Made by a program: the position numbers and the translations under genes. A stretch of 53,865 nt of DNA from an uncultured Lachnospiraceae bacterium (GTDB taxonomy: Bacteria; Bacillota; Clostridia; Lachnospirales; Lachnospiraceae), in the NCBI GenBank assembly GCA_910588865.1, contig CAJUSJ010000019.1, positions 1 to 53,865 of the forward strand. Direction: 5' to 3'. Below the pieces are notes generated by a model. It saw nothing but the letters and a program-made list of their open reading frames with translations. It was not told the origin of the DNA and ran no database searches. The first letter of the stretch is position 1. The number at the start of each line of letters is the position of its first letter. Shown here one piece after another: positions 1-8,420 of the stretch.

Positions 1-1193
1 GGGGTTTTTATTCCCAGGGAGCTGATATAGCGCCCCGCGTTTTCCAGCTCCGCTTTCTTGTTGACAAAACCGGCGGGATTACAATAAGAAGACAAGCTTG
101 CCGCGGACAGGTTGAAATACACTGGCTCATCCACCAGAACACCCTCCTTCCGCCTCTCCTCCGGCACCAGCCCCATACCGGCCTTTACCGCGTCAGTAGG
201 CGACCGGATGATAAGTTCCTTTCCCCGGAGAAAGATCTGTCCCTCTTTCCGCTTTCTGTCGCCGAACAGCACCTTACACAGCTCTGTCTTCCCGGCTCCC
301 ACCAAACCGCTTATTCCGACGATCTCTCCCTGCCGGATATTCAGTGACACATCCCGGACAGCGCCGCCCTGGTCCCACAGATTTTTTACCTCAAAGGCCA
401 CATCCCCACACTTAGTCACTGCCTTGGGGAAATTCTCCTCAAAGCTCTTTCCAAGCATCATGTCCACGATCATCTTGCTGGTCAGCTGGGGAGTCACCTC
501 CAGACGTCCCACCATCCTGCCGTTCCGCATCACATCCACCTTCTCGCAGATTTCCATGACCTCGCCCAACCTGTGGGAAATGAATATCACCGCGATATTT
601 TCCTTCTGGATCAGCCCTTTTACGATCTCAAACAGCTCCTTTGTCTCGCTGACGCTTAACGGTGCCGTAGGCTCGTCCAGGATCAGGAAGCCGCATTTCT
701 CCCGGACCGCCCTGGCAATAAGCACCATCTGCTTTTCGGCCAGGGTCAGCTCGCCCACCAGCCGGTTCACGTCCACCTGGATATGGAGGCGTTCTAAGGT
801 TTCCCTGGCTTTATTTCTCAGCTTGTTCCAGTTTACAAAAGGGGTCTTCATGCCGTTTATGAGATGATTCATCATCACGTTTTCCGCCACGGTCTGGGCC
901 GGGAACAACGCCATGTCCACCTCCTGATAGACGATCTCAATGCCCAGCTCCTTGGCCTTCTGGGGAGTCCTTATGTCCACTGGCTTGTCATTGTAGAGAA
1001 TCGTTCCCGTGTAACCTGGGTTAGCGCCTGCCAGAACCTTCATCAAAGTGGATTTTCCGGCTCCGTTGGCTCCCACGATGGCCCGGATCTCCCCGGTCTC
1101 GATGGAGAAATCCACATCGGACAGGGCCTTCACTCCGGGAAATTCTATGGATACTCCCTGAACCTTAAGAGTGACCTTGTCTTTTTTTTGCAT
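1..1193 (-). CDS. sugar ABC transporter ATP-binding protein (RbsA/MglA type), 3' end beyond window
   Basis: Energises import of a sugar across the membrane. The reading frame opens with ATG at 1193 and runs off the window edge without a stop, so the C-terminal part is missing. About 397 residues are visible. The first nucleotide-binding domain has Walker A GANGAGKST (about residues 41-49), a degenerate signature ELTLAEKQM and Walker B FLILDEPTAPL. A second nucleotide-binding domain starts near residue 260, with Walker A GLVGAGKTE. The second domain's weaker Walker A is usual in this tandem-ATPase family. The gene lies 19 bp downstream of the binding-protein gene in the same direction, so the two form an operon whose permease gene is expected outside the window. 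The substrate cannot be read from the sequence. Confidence 0.93.
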   Translation of the reverse strand, partial: MQKKDKVTLKVQGVSIEFPGVKALSDVDFSIETGEIRAIVGANGAGKSTLMKVLAGANPGYTGTILYNDKPVDIRTPQKAKELGIEIVYQEVDMALFPAQTVAENVMMNHLINGMKTPFVNWNKLRNKARETLERLHIQVDVNRLVGELTLAEKQMVLIARAVREKCGFLILDEPTAPLSVSETKELFEIVKGLIQKENIAVIFISHRLGEVMEICEKVDVMRNGRMVGRLEVTPQLTSKMIVDMMLGKSFEENFPKAVTKCGDVAFEVKNLWDQGGAVRDVSLNIRQGEIVGISGLVGAGKTELCKVLFGDRKRKEGQIFLRGKELIIRSPTDAVKAGMGLVPEERRKEGVLVDEPVYFNLSAASLSSYCNPAGFVNKKAELENAGRYISSLGIKT

Positions 1194-1212
1194 ATATTTC
1201 CCTCACATCCCG

Positions 1213-2397
1213 TTATTTCCCCAGATACGGTGCCATCCATTCCGGAATATGATCATCATTGACACCGTAACCATCTATAGTATCCTTTAAATTCAGCACA
1301 TTGGAATTCTGGTCCAGCTGGTCATAGAGAACCAGCGACGGCGTCAGATTGTACACGCTCTCCGTCTCGTCCCCATGAAGCTTCATAGCCAGAATCCGTA
1401 TGCCCTGCTGCCCGATGGTAGAGAAATCCACAGCGGAGCAGGCCTGCCACACGTTGTTTCCGTCGATCATGTAGTTGATGTCCTGATTAGAGATATCTAC
1501 AGATACCAGGGGGATATCCGTCCTTCCCGCCTCCATCAAAGCCACGTAAACCCCCCGGGAATAGGCATCATAGCAGCCCCAGATCGCATCCACAGCTCCC
1601 GCGGGATATTTTGGCAGCGCTGAGGCCACCACCTGAGCCATGCTGGCCTCCCCGTTGGCCGGGTCGATGGGCCCCAGGGTCTCGACTGTTGTGATCAGCC
1701 CCTTGTCCTCATAGGCTTTGTAGGTCTCCTGCCGTCTGTCAAAGGGTGAAATGCCGGGGCCCCTCCAGATCTTGAGAATCTTCACCGGCTCTTTCGCCGC
1801 CACCTTGTCCGGGTAAAGAGTGTTGCAGATATAATCCAGCAAAAGATCCGCCATCATCTGGTCATTCTGGAACATCTGGGTCACACCCTCAATGGATGTC
1901 TTCTCCCCATTAGCATCAATCAGCTGGGTGTCAAAGCACACCACCTTGATCCCCTTTCCCACCAGCATGTTCACAAGGTCGTACGCTGTCTCCTGATTTC
2001 CGTGGGACAAGAACATAGCGTCATAGTCCTGACCAGCGCAGGTATTGACATAATCCTGGAACTTTACATTGTCCGTGTCCGTAAAATACACGTCAACCGT
2101 CATTCCCATGGCCTCCGCCGTGGCCTTGGCCTCTGACACGGCCATCTGGAAAATATCCGAGGATGCCACATTCAGGATATAGGCGATCCGGTAGCCTTGG
2201 GACGCGAAATCGCCGTCAGCGGGTTTTGTGTCCTGGTCCGCGCCCGGGTTTGTCTCCTGGGAACCTGCCGCTTTGGCCGTCTCCTGGGATGGGGACGGTG
2301 CCTGAGTCCCATTCTGGGTCTGACCCTGTCCGCTGCCGCATGCTGTCAGGGACAAAGCCATAGCTCCTGCCAGTAACATCGATAATACCTTGCGCAT
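1213..2397 (-). CDS. sugar-binding lipoprotein of ABC transporter (periplasmic-binding-protein family 4)
   Basis: Extracellular solute-binding protein of 394 residues that delivers a sugar-like ligand to the ABC transporter encoded just downstream. The N-terminus is a lipoprotein signal with lipobox LTAC (Cys20). A Gly/Gln/Thr-rich linker of about 45 residues follows. The mature domain starts GYRIAYILN and shows the RbsB-type two-lobe pattern, with VVCFDTQL in the middle and an aromatic-rich C-terminus. The start is ATG at 2397, with the ribosome site AGGGAGGT 8 nt upstream. The ligand is unknown. Control by the neighbouring DeoR regulator is likely from position. Confidence 0.9.
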   Translation of the reverse strand: MRKVLSMLLAGAMALSLTACGSGQGQTQNGTQAPSPSQETAKAAGSQETNPGADQDTKPADGDFASQGYRIAYILNVASSDIFQMAVSEAKATAEAMGMTVDVYFTDTDNVKFQDYVNTCAGQDYDAMFLSHGNQETAYDLVNMLVGKGIKVVCFDTQLIDANGEKTSIEGVTQMFQNDQMMADLLLDYICNTLYPDKVAAKEPVKILKIWRGPGISPFDRRQETYKAYEDKGLITTVETLGPIDPANGEASMAQVVASALPKYPAGAVDAIWGCYDAYSRGVYVALMEAGRTDIPLVSVDISNQDINYMIDGNNVWQACSAVDFSTIGQQGIRILAMKLHGDETESVYNLTPSLVLYDQLDQNSNVLNLKDTIDGYGVNDDHIPEWMAPYLGK

Positions 2398-2442
2398 AAA
2401 TGTACCTCCCTTTACTTTTTTGGTTTTTTGTTGGTTGTTTGA

Positions 2443-2471
2443 ATTATATCATAGATTTTTGTGGTTTTCAA
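2443..2471 (-). promoter_or_regulatory. sigma-A-type promoter of the sugar ABC operon with A-rich repeats upstream
   Basis: On the minus strand, TTGAAA (2471-2466), a 17-nt spacer and TATAAT (2448-2443) form a near-consensus promoter about 45 nt upstream of the binding-protein start. Repeated AACAACAAAA-like tracts upstream (about 2472-2505 on the plus strand, as TTGTTGTTTTG / TTTTTGTTG) and TTGTTGGTTGTTTG downstream (about 2428-2441) could be DeoR operator repeats. The promoter is seen directly. The operator role is inferred. Confidence 0.75.
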
Positions 2472-2539
2472 TTGTTGTTTTGTTGATTTTTGTTGTTTTT
2501 TATTTTTTCCTGCCGGTTTGTGTAGGAGATTTCCATAAA

Positions 2540-2579
2540 ATGGAAAAGAAAAAGGCCATGGCTTTCTATCACCATGACC
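2540..2579 (-). terminator. Rho-independent terminator after the DeoR gene
   Basis: Minus-strand hairpin GGTCATGG (2579-2572), a 10-nt loop and CCATGGCC (2561-2554), with one G-U pair. It is followed by a TTTTTCTTTT tract (2553-2544). It lies about 40 bp after the regulator stop and separates its transcript from the ABC operon. Confidence 0.7.
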
Positions 2580-2620
2580 TGAACTTCTATTGGTCTTTTC
2601 CCTTCTATACACGCTCCCGC

Positions 2621-3391
2621 TTATGTCTCTTCCTCACATTCTATATATTCGATGTGTTCGCCCTTAAAGAAACCTTTCCACTCATCATTCAGCTTCCGGT
2701 CCGTGATGACGCAGTTAATATTCTCATAGCCGCAGGTCTGAATAAACACAGACTTGCCGAACTTGGAATAGTCGGCTAAAAGGCAGGTAAAATCGGAACT
2801 GTCCACAATATTCCTGCGCATGTCCGCCACCATCTCCTCCGCGTCGCTTAAACCGTGGCGGATGTCCAGGGTACGGCAGGAGAAAAAAGCCTTGTCCAGA
2901 CAGTAGCGCTTTAAACTTCTAACCGCCTCCAGGCCAAAAAAGCCCTGATTAACCATGTCAAAATTCCCCCCCAGTATCACCAGACGAATGTTGGCGGCCT
3001 CTGACAGCCGGTTCATCACTGGAAGGGAGTTGGTCATCACCGTCAGGGGCATATGCGCGATCTCCTCACACATCTCGTAAACCGTGGTGGAGTGATCCAG
3101 AAAAATGCAGTCATTGGGTTTTACCAGTGCTGCCGCCCGTTTCGCCATACGCCGCTTGCTTTCCAACATAATGCCGGACTTAACCCTCTGAGATACCACT
3201 GTCCCTTTCCTCGAAACCAGTGTCGCGCCTCCGTAGGATTTCTTCAAAAACCCCTCGTCGCTTAACATGTCAAAATCCCTCCGGATGGTCTCTGTGCTCA
3301 CCTGGAATAAAGCGGCGATCTCCGCCACTGTCACGCTTTTTTTCTCCAACAGTATGGTTCTGATCCGTTCTCTTCTCTCCGCAGAAATCAA
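2621..3391 (-). CDS. DeoR/GlpR-family transcriptional regulator
   Basis: DNA-binding regulator of sugar metabolism, 256 residues (family norm about 250). The N-terminal winged helix (residues 5-60) has the family signature: VTVAEIAALFQVSTETIRRD, then LKKSYGGA. The C-terminal effector domain (about 75-235) belongs to the sugar-phosphate-sensing DeoR fold. The start is TTG at 3391, preceded by GGGGGA about 8 nt upstream. The gene sits immediately upstream of, and codirectional with, the sugar ABC operon, so it most likely represses that operon until a sugar phosphate appears. The inverted repeat CAAATTC-AA-GAATTTG at about 3411-3426, upstream of its own start, could be an autoregulatory site. 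The effector is not predictable. Confidence 0.9.
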   Translation of the reverse strand: MISAERRERIRTILLEKKSVTVAEIAALFQVSTETIRRDFDMLSDEGFLKKSYGGATLVSRKGTVVSQRVKSGIMLESKRRMAKRAAALVKPNDCIFLDHSTTVYEMCEEIAHMPLTVMTNSLPVMNRLSEAANIRLVILGGNFDMVNQGFFGLEAVRSLKRYCLDKAFFSCRTLDIRHGLSDAEEMVADMRRNIVDSSDFTCLLADYSKFGKSVFIQTCGYENINCVITDRKLNDEWKGFFKGEHIEYIECEEET

Positions 3392-3446
3392 TCTTGTATT
3401 TCCCCCGCGTCAAATTCTTGAATTTGTGTACCTTTTTTATTTTATC

Positions 3447-3580
3447 GTTACTGTTCACATGCGTTCACAGCAACTGGCAAAAATCTATGAAAATCGCCTG
3501 CGGCGATGGGATTTTTGCTCTCTGGCCCAGTTTATCACACGGTCAGCGCGGCAAGCGCACAGACCTACCTGAACAGTAAC
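3447..3580 (+). mobile_element. MITE-like miniature element, copy 1 (134 bp, 11-bp inverted ends, 8-bp target duplication)
   Basis: Non-coding element with perfect terminal inverted repeats GTTACTGTTCA (3447-3457) and TGAACAGTAAC (3570-3580). It is flanked by an 8-bp direct repeat ATTTTATC (3439-3446 and 3581-3588), the footprint of a transposition event. The interior has a long hairpin, GCAAAAATC ... ATCGCC-TGC-GGCGAT ... GATTTTTGC. A second copy at 27878-28011 is the same length with only three mismatches. There is no transposase gene, so it must be moved in trans. An 8-bp duplication fits several families (IS66, ISL3, IS256 among them). The element sits just upstream of the DeoR gene and may have displaced its original promoter. 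Confidence 0.9.
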
Positions 3581-3619
3581 ATTTTATCATACCCTCCTTT
3601 TTATTTCCAGTAAATCTTC

Positions 3620-3648
3620 TTGAATGACCCGTGGTTTTTCTGTATAAT
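3620..3648 (+). promoter_or_regulatory. near-consensus promoter upstream of the Rpn remnant
   Basis: TTGAAT (3620-3625), a 17-nt spacer and TATAAT (3643-3648). It reads into the broken Rpn gene 65 bp downstream. An intact promoter on a dead gene suggests recent decay. Confidence 0.65.
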
Positions 3649-3713
3649 AAAATCAGAAAGTAATGTTAACAATGGTTTACTGTTGTGAATATTCAGAGAT
3701 AAAGGGGGAGCGA

Positions 3714-4066
3714 ATGGGGGCAAAAGATACCGATACCGCTGTGGCATATCAGAATAAGGATATTGTTTCCAAATTGTTTGGAAATCAGAATCCGCGGAAA
3801 GTTTTGCCTTGGCTGGGATCCTAAGCTTTACGGACAAGGTGATCACCGATGAAACAAGGCAATATATCAAGGAGGTAATTGGAATGACACAGGTTGGTAA
3901 GATGTTGATGGATGAAGGAAGACAGGAAGGAAAACAGGAGGCAGACAGAAAGACAGCCAGAAATATGTTAAAAAGAGGGGATTCACCTGAGGCGATAGCA
4001 GAGGTTTTAGAACTGCCAGTTGAGACAATTAAGGCATGGAAGCAGGAAATCTACGCAATTGTGTAA
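3714..4066 (+). pseudogene. remnant of an Rpn/PD-(D/E)XK-family nuclease gene
   Basis: Broken gene. An N-terminal stub starts at ATG 3714 (GGGGGA upstream) and reads MGAKDTDTAVAYQNKDIVSK before ending at TAA 3822. That opening is characteristic of Lachnospiraceae Rpn-type proteins. The C-terminal part continues in another frame from about 3809 to 4066 (LSFTDKVITDE ... VIGMTQVGKMLMDEGRQEG ... AIAEVLELPVETIKAW). This is the usual lysine/glutamate-rich tail with a helix-turn-helix-like end. The central nuclease domain is missing, so an internal deletion with a frame change is the simplest explanation. A relative that still has a PD-(D/E)XK-type core is encoded at 26781-27659. The tail could be translated from TTG 3809, but no ribosome site supports this. 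Confidence 0.7.
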
Positions 4067-4106
4067 AGAACTCATACAGTGTACCTTGTGGCTCTTTTAA
4101 ACAAAT

Positions 4107-4161
4107 CGAGCCGGGGCGGGGCCGTGCAAACGGCCATATTCCTCTCCGCCCCGTGTACATC
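4107..4161. repeat. intergenic palindromic repeat family III, copy 1
   Basis: GC-rich double hairpin. The outer stem is GGGGCGG/CCGCCCC (4113-4119 with 4146-4152) and the inner stem is GGCCG/CGGCC (4120-4124 with 4131-4135). The segment, including the core CATATTCCTCTCCGCC, matches 37571-37622 downstream of the HelD gene with scattered, partly compensatory changes. No coding potential. Function unknown. Confidence 0.6.
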
Positions 4162-4165
4162 AAAA

Positions 4166-4194
4166 GCTCGAAAGAGAAAGATCAACTTTCGAGC
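4166..4194. other. perfect hairpin GCTCGAAAG/CTTTCGAGC
   Basis: Nine-bp perfect stem (4166-4174 with 4186-4194) and an 11-nt loop, between repeat copies III and IV. There is no T-tract on either strand, so it is not a classical terminator. The 4067-4478 gap otherwise holds only the repeats and a gene fragment listed separately. Confidence 0.5.
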
Positions 4195-4220
4195 CTGTCC
4201 GAAAACTATATCCGAGGGCA

Positions 4221-4266
4221 TACCATAGCGCATGCTCCTTCGAAGCTGAGTCATTTCGCACTGTAA
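4221..4266. repeat. intergenic repeat family IV, copy 1
   Basis: Segment TACCATAGCGCATGCTCCTT onward, with the CTTCGAAG and CATTTCGCACTGTAA blocks. It matches 35412-35458 just upstream of the HelD gene (CATGCTCCTTCGGAGC ... GCACTTCGTGCCATAA), with changes that preserve short stems. No coding potential. Confidence 0.5.
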
Positions 4267-4294
4267 GGCATACGCTCCGTTTTTATACCATGCG

Positions 4295-4435
4295 TTACTT
4301 CTCACATGGAAAACTCCCGCCTGCCTGGTAACTTGTATTTCTTGCGTTCCCAACTTTTTCAAGAATCCCCTTCTTCACCAGGCCTCCAAGAATTCCCCTT
4401 GTCTGTCTGCCCTTCAAGTCCAAAAGTTCAGCCAT
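4295..4435 (-). pseudogene. winged-helix fragment, C-terminal piece of an AlbA_2/Fic-type protein
   Basis: A 46-codon reading frame (ATG 4435 to TAA 4295) encodes LLDLKGRQTRGILGGLVKKG, then ILEKVGNARNTSYQ. This is the pattern of a C-terminal winged helix whose wing reads KVGxGRxTxY in AAA_4/AlbA_2 and Fic-like proteins. An in-frame TAG lies directly upstream and no ribosome site is visible, so it is most likely debris of a larger gene. An AlbA_2 N-terminal remnant occurs at 22945-23427, but nothing shows the two come from one gene. Confidence 0.4.
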
Positions 4436-4478
4436 CTAACCACCTCACCTGCCATTTTACCCATGACTTTTGACCTCA

Positions 4479-7400
4479 TTAAACGAGGAAATCCTCCCCC
4501 ACCACACTCCAGGCCGCTTCCACGCTGTAGTGTTTCTTTACATAATCCTGGGTCCTTTCACTCATCTTCCGGCATTCCTCCGGCTGACCATAAAGCCTTG
4601 CCAGTTCCCCGGCAAATGCCTCCGGCTCATCTTCCACCGCCATTACCTCTCTGGCGGCTGTAATCCCCTCGGCTCCGATGGAAGTAGTGACGATGGCGGC
4701 TCCGTTGTACAGGGCCTCCACCACCTTGCCCTTGACTCCCGCGCCGTACCGCAGGGGAACCGCCACCATCCGGGTGGTATCGTACAAGCGGGCCAGCTCC
4801 TCCTCGGTGACAAAGCCTTTGATGATTACCCCGTTGCCCGGCTGCTCTAAGGCCTTGATCTCTTCTGTCACATGGGAGCCTACCACGAAGAACTCCGGCG
4901 GCTCCTTTCCCGCCTCCTCCATCAGTCGGCGGACAAGGGGGTAAACCTCCCTGACAAACCACAGCACCGCGTCCCCGTTGGGCGGATGGGCGAATCCTCC
5001 TACAAACAGGATTCCTTCCCTCTTTGCGAAGTCCTGGGGAATGTCCTGCCGGAATTCCTCATACACATAGGCCACAATGTCTTTCACATTGATCTGGCTG
5101 TCCAGGGCCTTGATGGCCTCCCGCTCCACGTAGGAGGGATAGTAGGACACCGCTGCCTTGTACATCAGTGCCAACTCTATGGAGCGCCAGTAAGAGACCG
5201 CTTTCCTCTTCTCCGGATCCCTGGTCAGCTCAAACTCCCGGCTCTCCCTCAGGAAGTGCAGGTCATGGCCATAGTAAATAATCTTGATATTGGTATTTTC
5301 TTTTATAAAATCAACGTATCTGGAAGCGATATGGGGACGGTTCAAATAGGCAAACTGAATATCATCTCCATGCTTCTTAAGCCAGTCCCAGATACCTGAC
5401 TCATATTCCTGGCCGTAGAGGATCTCAATGCCCATCTGCATCAGCTCTGTGGAGTACGGTTCCTCGTGGAGGAAATTGTCACCAAGGAATTTCACAACAT
5501 AGCCCATCTTTATAAACATTTTCAGGTACTGGTAGGTGGTCTTGGAGCCCGCGTCCTTGTCATAGGTGGGCACATAGTGGTCCACCACCAGGATAATGGG
5601 CTTTTCCATGCTCCGCTCACGGGCCCGGAAGGGGTCGGGATTTCCGTTGTTGACACACTGCCTGGCAAACTCTGTTGCCCATTTTTCCTTAAGCTTTTCG
5701 TTGTTCACCACCTGATACCGCTTAAGCCCGGTTCCTGTCACGTCGGTGCCGTTGGACACGCCTTCAAAATGAATCACCTTGGACAGAGGCTGGTACACTA
5801 CCCGGTATCCCGCTTTCCGCACCGCGAAGGCAAGATCCGAATCCTCGCAGTAGGCCGGGGCAAATCGGTCGTCAAATCCTCCGATCCGCTTCCACAGATC
5901 ATTGGACAAAAGAATCGCCGCGCCGGAGATGTAATCCACATCCTTCACATAGTTGTATTCCGGCTTATCCGGATCATCAAGTCTTCCGTAATTCCATCCG
6001 GAGCCGTCGCTCCAGATGATTCCTCCCGCCTCCTGGAGACGGCCGTCAGGGAACACCAGCTTGGAGCCCACCATGCCGATGGAGCTGTCCGACTCAATCA
6101 GCTTTACCAGGGAACTAAGCCACCCCTCTGTGACCTGGGTGTCATTGTTTAAGAACATGAGATACTGCCCCCTGGCGGCTTTGGCCGCATTATTGCAGTT
6201 GCGGAGGAAACCCTGGTTGGTCTGATTCCGGCAGATTACCAGTCCCCTGGCATACCGGTCCAGATCCTTTGTGGCGTCAGTGGACACGTCATCCGCGATG
6301 ATCACCTCATAGCTCACATCCTTTGTGTGCTCTAAGATGGACACCAGGCAGGCATAGGTGTACCCGATCTGGTTGTACACTGGTATGATCACAGACACCT
6401 TGGGATTATCCACATGGGGGAAATGGAGACGCCCGTGTTCTTTGTACACGGTTCCGATGGCAAAATCCCCTTCCCGCAGATTTCTCCCTTCCTCCCTGCT
6501 GTAGAGCAGCGCGGAGCGCAGGGGATGCCGGACATATTCCTTTAAGTAGGACAGCTTCTTTCTTCCCGCGCTTCCCACAGGGTATTTCTCATTGAGCTTG
6601 TCGCTGAGCTTTCTTTTAACCTTGAAAATCTTGGACTCGTGGCGCTCCAAATAGGCCAGGGTGGCTCCCATCTCACCGATCTCCCGGCGCAGGTTTCCTA
6701 TGATGGCTTCCAGGTTGTTGACATGGTTCTGGGTCAGACGCTGCAGCTCCGTGACCTTGCCGACCGCCACATCCTTCTCCTCCAGCCGCAGGAGAAGATC
6801 CTCGATTCGGCCCTGTCTCATCTCCAGCTCCCTCTCCATGCCAGCCATCTCATCTACATGCTTTGTCTCGCCGTAATAATTTTCCAGGTAAATCTTCTGG
6901 TTCTCCCCGTGAACATACTTTTGGAAATTCCGCTCCATGGCCTCATAGATTCCCATAGCCTCCTGGGTTATATGAAATTCTCCAAGCCATGCTTCCACAT
7001 CCTTGTACCCTGTCAGCAGGCTTTTGTACTGGCGGAAAAAGTAGAACAGGATCCGGTAGCGGATATATTCCACTGGTATGGGGAAGGAAAACACCCACTC
7101 ATAATCCAGACAGAACCACTCCTCCCCCACTAAAAGGATGTTCTCAAACAGCGCGTCAATATTGGAGATGTTCAGGCTTTTGGTCCCGTCAGGCAGTCTC
7201 CCCGGCAATTGGCCGAACACTTCCGCGAATTCCTCTGTAACCGCAAAGGAACCCTCACATCCTTCCCGGACCTCCAGAACCATGGCCATGGCCCGCCTGA
7301 CAGTTTCCACAGGGGCCTGGCCGTCCAGAATGATCTGGCCCAGCTTCTCCGACAGGGTCTTTCCTACCAGGTAGGGGAACCAGGCGGCGTACCCGTCATT

Positions 7401-8420
7401 CTTTAAGTCAGGGGCAGCGAATCTTAAGTTTTTATGCTGGCCGTTGAGCCTTCTGCAGTTCTCCTCAAAGGCCTGTATATGGGCCACGCCCGCCTCTGTC
7501 AGGGCCGCCTTTTCCACGCTTCGGGGCTCGCCCCAGATCGCGGTTCTGATCTGGAACCGGTCCCGTCTGGTGCGGTTGTACTTGATATATTCCACAGCCT
7601 TTTCGTCCCTGTCCTGTCCCCCGTCTTTCCAGACAGCCAGATAGGAGTTTGCGTACCGGTCAAACTGTCCGTCCTCACAGACCTCGTCAAACTTAGCCCC
7701 CACATCAAGGCCGATATATCTGGGGTAGTCGTAGGCTGCCACCGTGTCCGTCAGATCCCCCTTGACAGGAAGATAGTCATCAGAAAAAATAGTCACCGGA
7801 AGGCGGTAGTCCGGCATGGGATAGTAGAACTTCACTTCCCCCGACTCCTCGTCTCCCCTGAGAATATGGGTCAGGGTATTTTTTGAAAAGCTGTTCTGGT
7901 CTTTTGGGACACCTGCCCAGTACTTGATGCCAAGAGGATTGCAGGCCGCCACAAGGATCTCCCCCTCTGGCTTTAAGATCCGCTTTGCCGCCTGGAGCTG
8001 TTTCTCCGGGTTGTCCCCCAGGCTTCCCACAAACACGATGTAATCGTAGGTTTCCTCACACCTGGCAGCATACAGGCAGATGCCGCCTTTGTGATAAGCC
8101 ACATTGTCCCTGCCATCGGTCTCCACATGCCGCAGCCGGTTCATGGCCAGGTTCTCCTCCGACTCATCCAGCACGTCCACCCGGGACACCTTCCTTGCGT
8201 ACACCCCGGTCAGGGCTCCGTAGTCAGAACCCACCTGCAGGAGTGTCCCCTCCGGCCGGAAGGGATACCAGTCCACCAGGCTCTCCCTCTGGCTTGACAG
8301 GGCATACAGATAGTCCACCCTTATGTGATCCTTTAAGAGCTGATGCCTGTCCCCCCCATATGTCTTAAAAGCCTCCATCAGCTCCTGGCTGATATCTCTG
8401 CTTTCTTTTCTCTCTGTCAT
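4479..8420 (-). CDS. giant WbdD-like methyltransferase/kinase-like/coiled-coil protein fused to GT2 and GT4 glycosyltransferases
   Basis: 1313 residues, apparently cytosolic, and the last gene of the glycan operon. Domains seen: SAM-methyltransferase-like fold 1-260 (glycine-loop region LLQVGSDYGAL, 60-69); kinase-like domain about 270-510 with a possible ATP lysine (VEK304), catalytic-loop-like D422xxxxN427 and metal-site-like LD439YEW; a heptad-rich, probably coiled segment 525-600; GT2 domain 674-900 (VSVIIPVYN, ADDVS, FLNNDTQVT, acceptor-base-like YCEDSD); GT-B/GT4 domain 940-1313 (VVDHYVPTYDKDAGS, glycine-rich VPLRYGAGVKGKVVEA). Methyltransferase-kinase-coiled coil is the order of E. coli WbdD, which caps and measures O9a chains. 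The start overlaps the Wzt stop by 4 bp (ATGA). Inference: it elongates and caps the polymer that the adjacent exporter recognises. The methylase and kinase motifs are degenerate, so these domains may be inactive or recognition modules. Confidence 0.85.
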   Translation of the reverse strand: MTERKESRDISQELMEAFKTYGGDRHQLLKDHIRVDYLYALSSQRESLVDWYPFRPEGTLLQVGSDYGALTGVYARKVSRVDVLDESEENLAMNRLRHVETDGRDNVAYHKGGICLYAARCEETYDYIVFVGSLGDNPEKQLQAAKRILKPEGEILVAACNPLGIKYWAGVPKDQNSFSKNTLTHILRGDEESGEVKFYYPMPDYRLPVTIFSDDYLPVKGDLTDTVAAYDYPRYIGLDVGAKFDEVCEDGQFDRYANSYLAVWKDGGQDRDEKAVEYIKYNRTRRDRFQIRTAIWGEPRSVEKAALTEAGVAHIQAFEENCRRLNGQHKNLRFAAPDLKNDGYAAWFPYLVGKTLSEKLGQIILDGQAPVETVRRAMAMVLEVREGCEGSFAVTEEFAEVFGQLPGRLPDGTKSLNISNIDALFENILLVGEEWFCLDYEWVFSFPIPVEYIRYRILFYFFRQYKSLLTGYKDVEAWLGEFHITQEAMGIYEAMERNFQKYVHGENQKIYLENYYGETKHVDEMAGMERELEMRQGRIEDLLLRLEEKDVAVGKVTELQRLTQNHVNNLEAIIGNLRREIGEMGATLAYLERHESKIFKVKRKLSDKLNEKYPVGSAGRKKLSYLKEYVRHPLRSALLYSREEGRNLREGDFAIGTVYKEHGRLHFPHVDNPKVSVIIPVYNQIGYTYACLVSILEHTKDVSYEVIIADDVSTDATKDLDRYARGLVICRNQTNQGFLRNCNNAAKAARGQYLMFLNNDTQVTEGWLSSLVKLIESDSSIGMVGSKLVFPDGRLQEAGGIIWSDGSGWNYGRLDDPDKPEYNYVKDVDYISGAAILLSNDLWKRIGGFDDRFAPAYCEDSDLAFAVRKAGYRVVYQPLSKVIHFEGVSNGTDVTGTGLKRYQVVNNEKLKEKWATEFARQCVNNGNPDPFRARERSMEKPIILVVDHYVPTYDKDAGSKTTYQYLKMFIKMGYVVKFLGDNFLHEEPYSTELMQMGIEILYGQEYESGIWDWLKKHGDDIQFAYLNRPHIASRYVDFIKENTNIKIIYYGHDLHFLRESREFELTRDPEKRKAVSYWRSIELALMYKAAVSYYPSYVEREAIKALDSQINVKDIVAYVYEEFRQDIPQDFAKREGILFVGGFAHPPNGDAVLWFVREVYPLVRRLMEEAGKEPPEFFVVGSHVTEEIKALEQPGNGVIIKGFVTEEELARLYDTTRMVAVPLRYGAGVKGKVVEALYNGAAIVTTSIGAEGITAAREVMAVEDEPEAFAGELARLYGQPEECRKMSERTQDYVKKHYSVEAAWSVVGEDFLV

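Noticed and set aside
3270..3458. Alternative minus-strand start frame upstream of the DeoR gene
   Set aside because: Out of frame with the clear winged-helix sequence, with no ribosome site better than the TTG start at 3391.
4166..4194. Rho-independent terminator
   Set aside because: Perfect stem but no T-tract on either strand, so it is listed only as a hairpin.
4072..4362. A 96-codon minus-strand frame over the repeat block at 4.1-4.3 kb
   Set aside because: No ribosome site, and most of it is made of palindromic repeats found elsewhere between genes.
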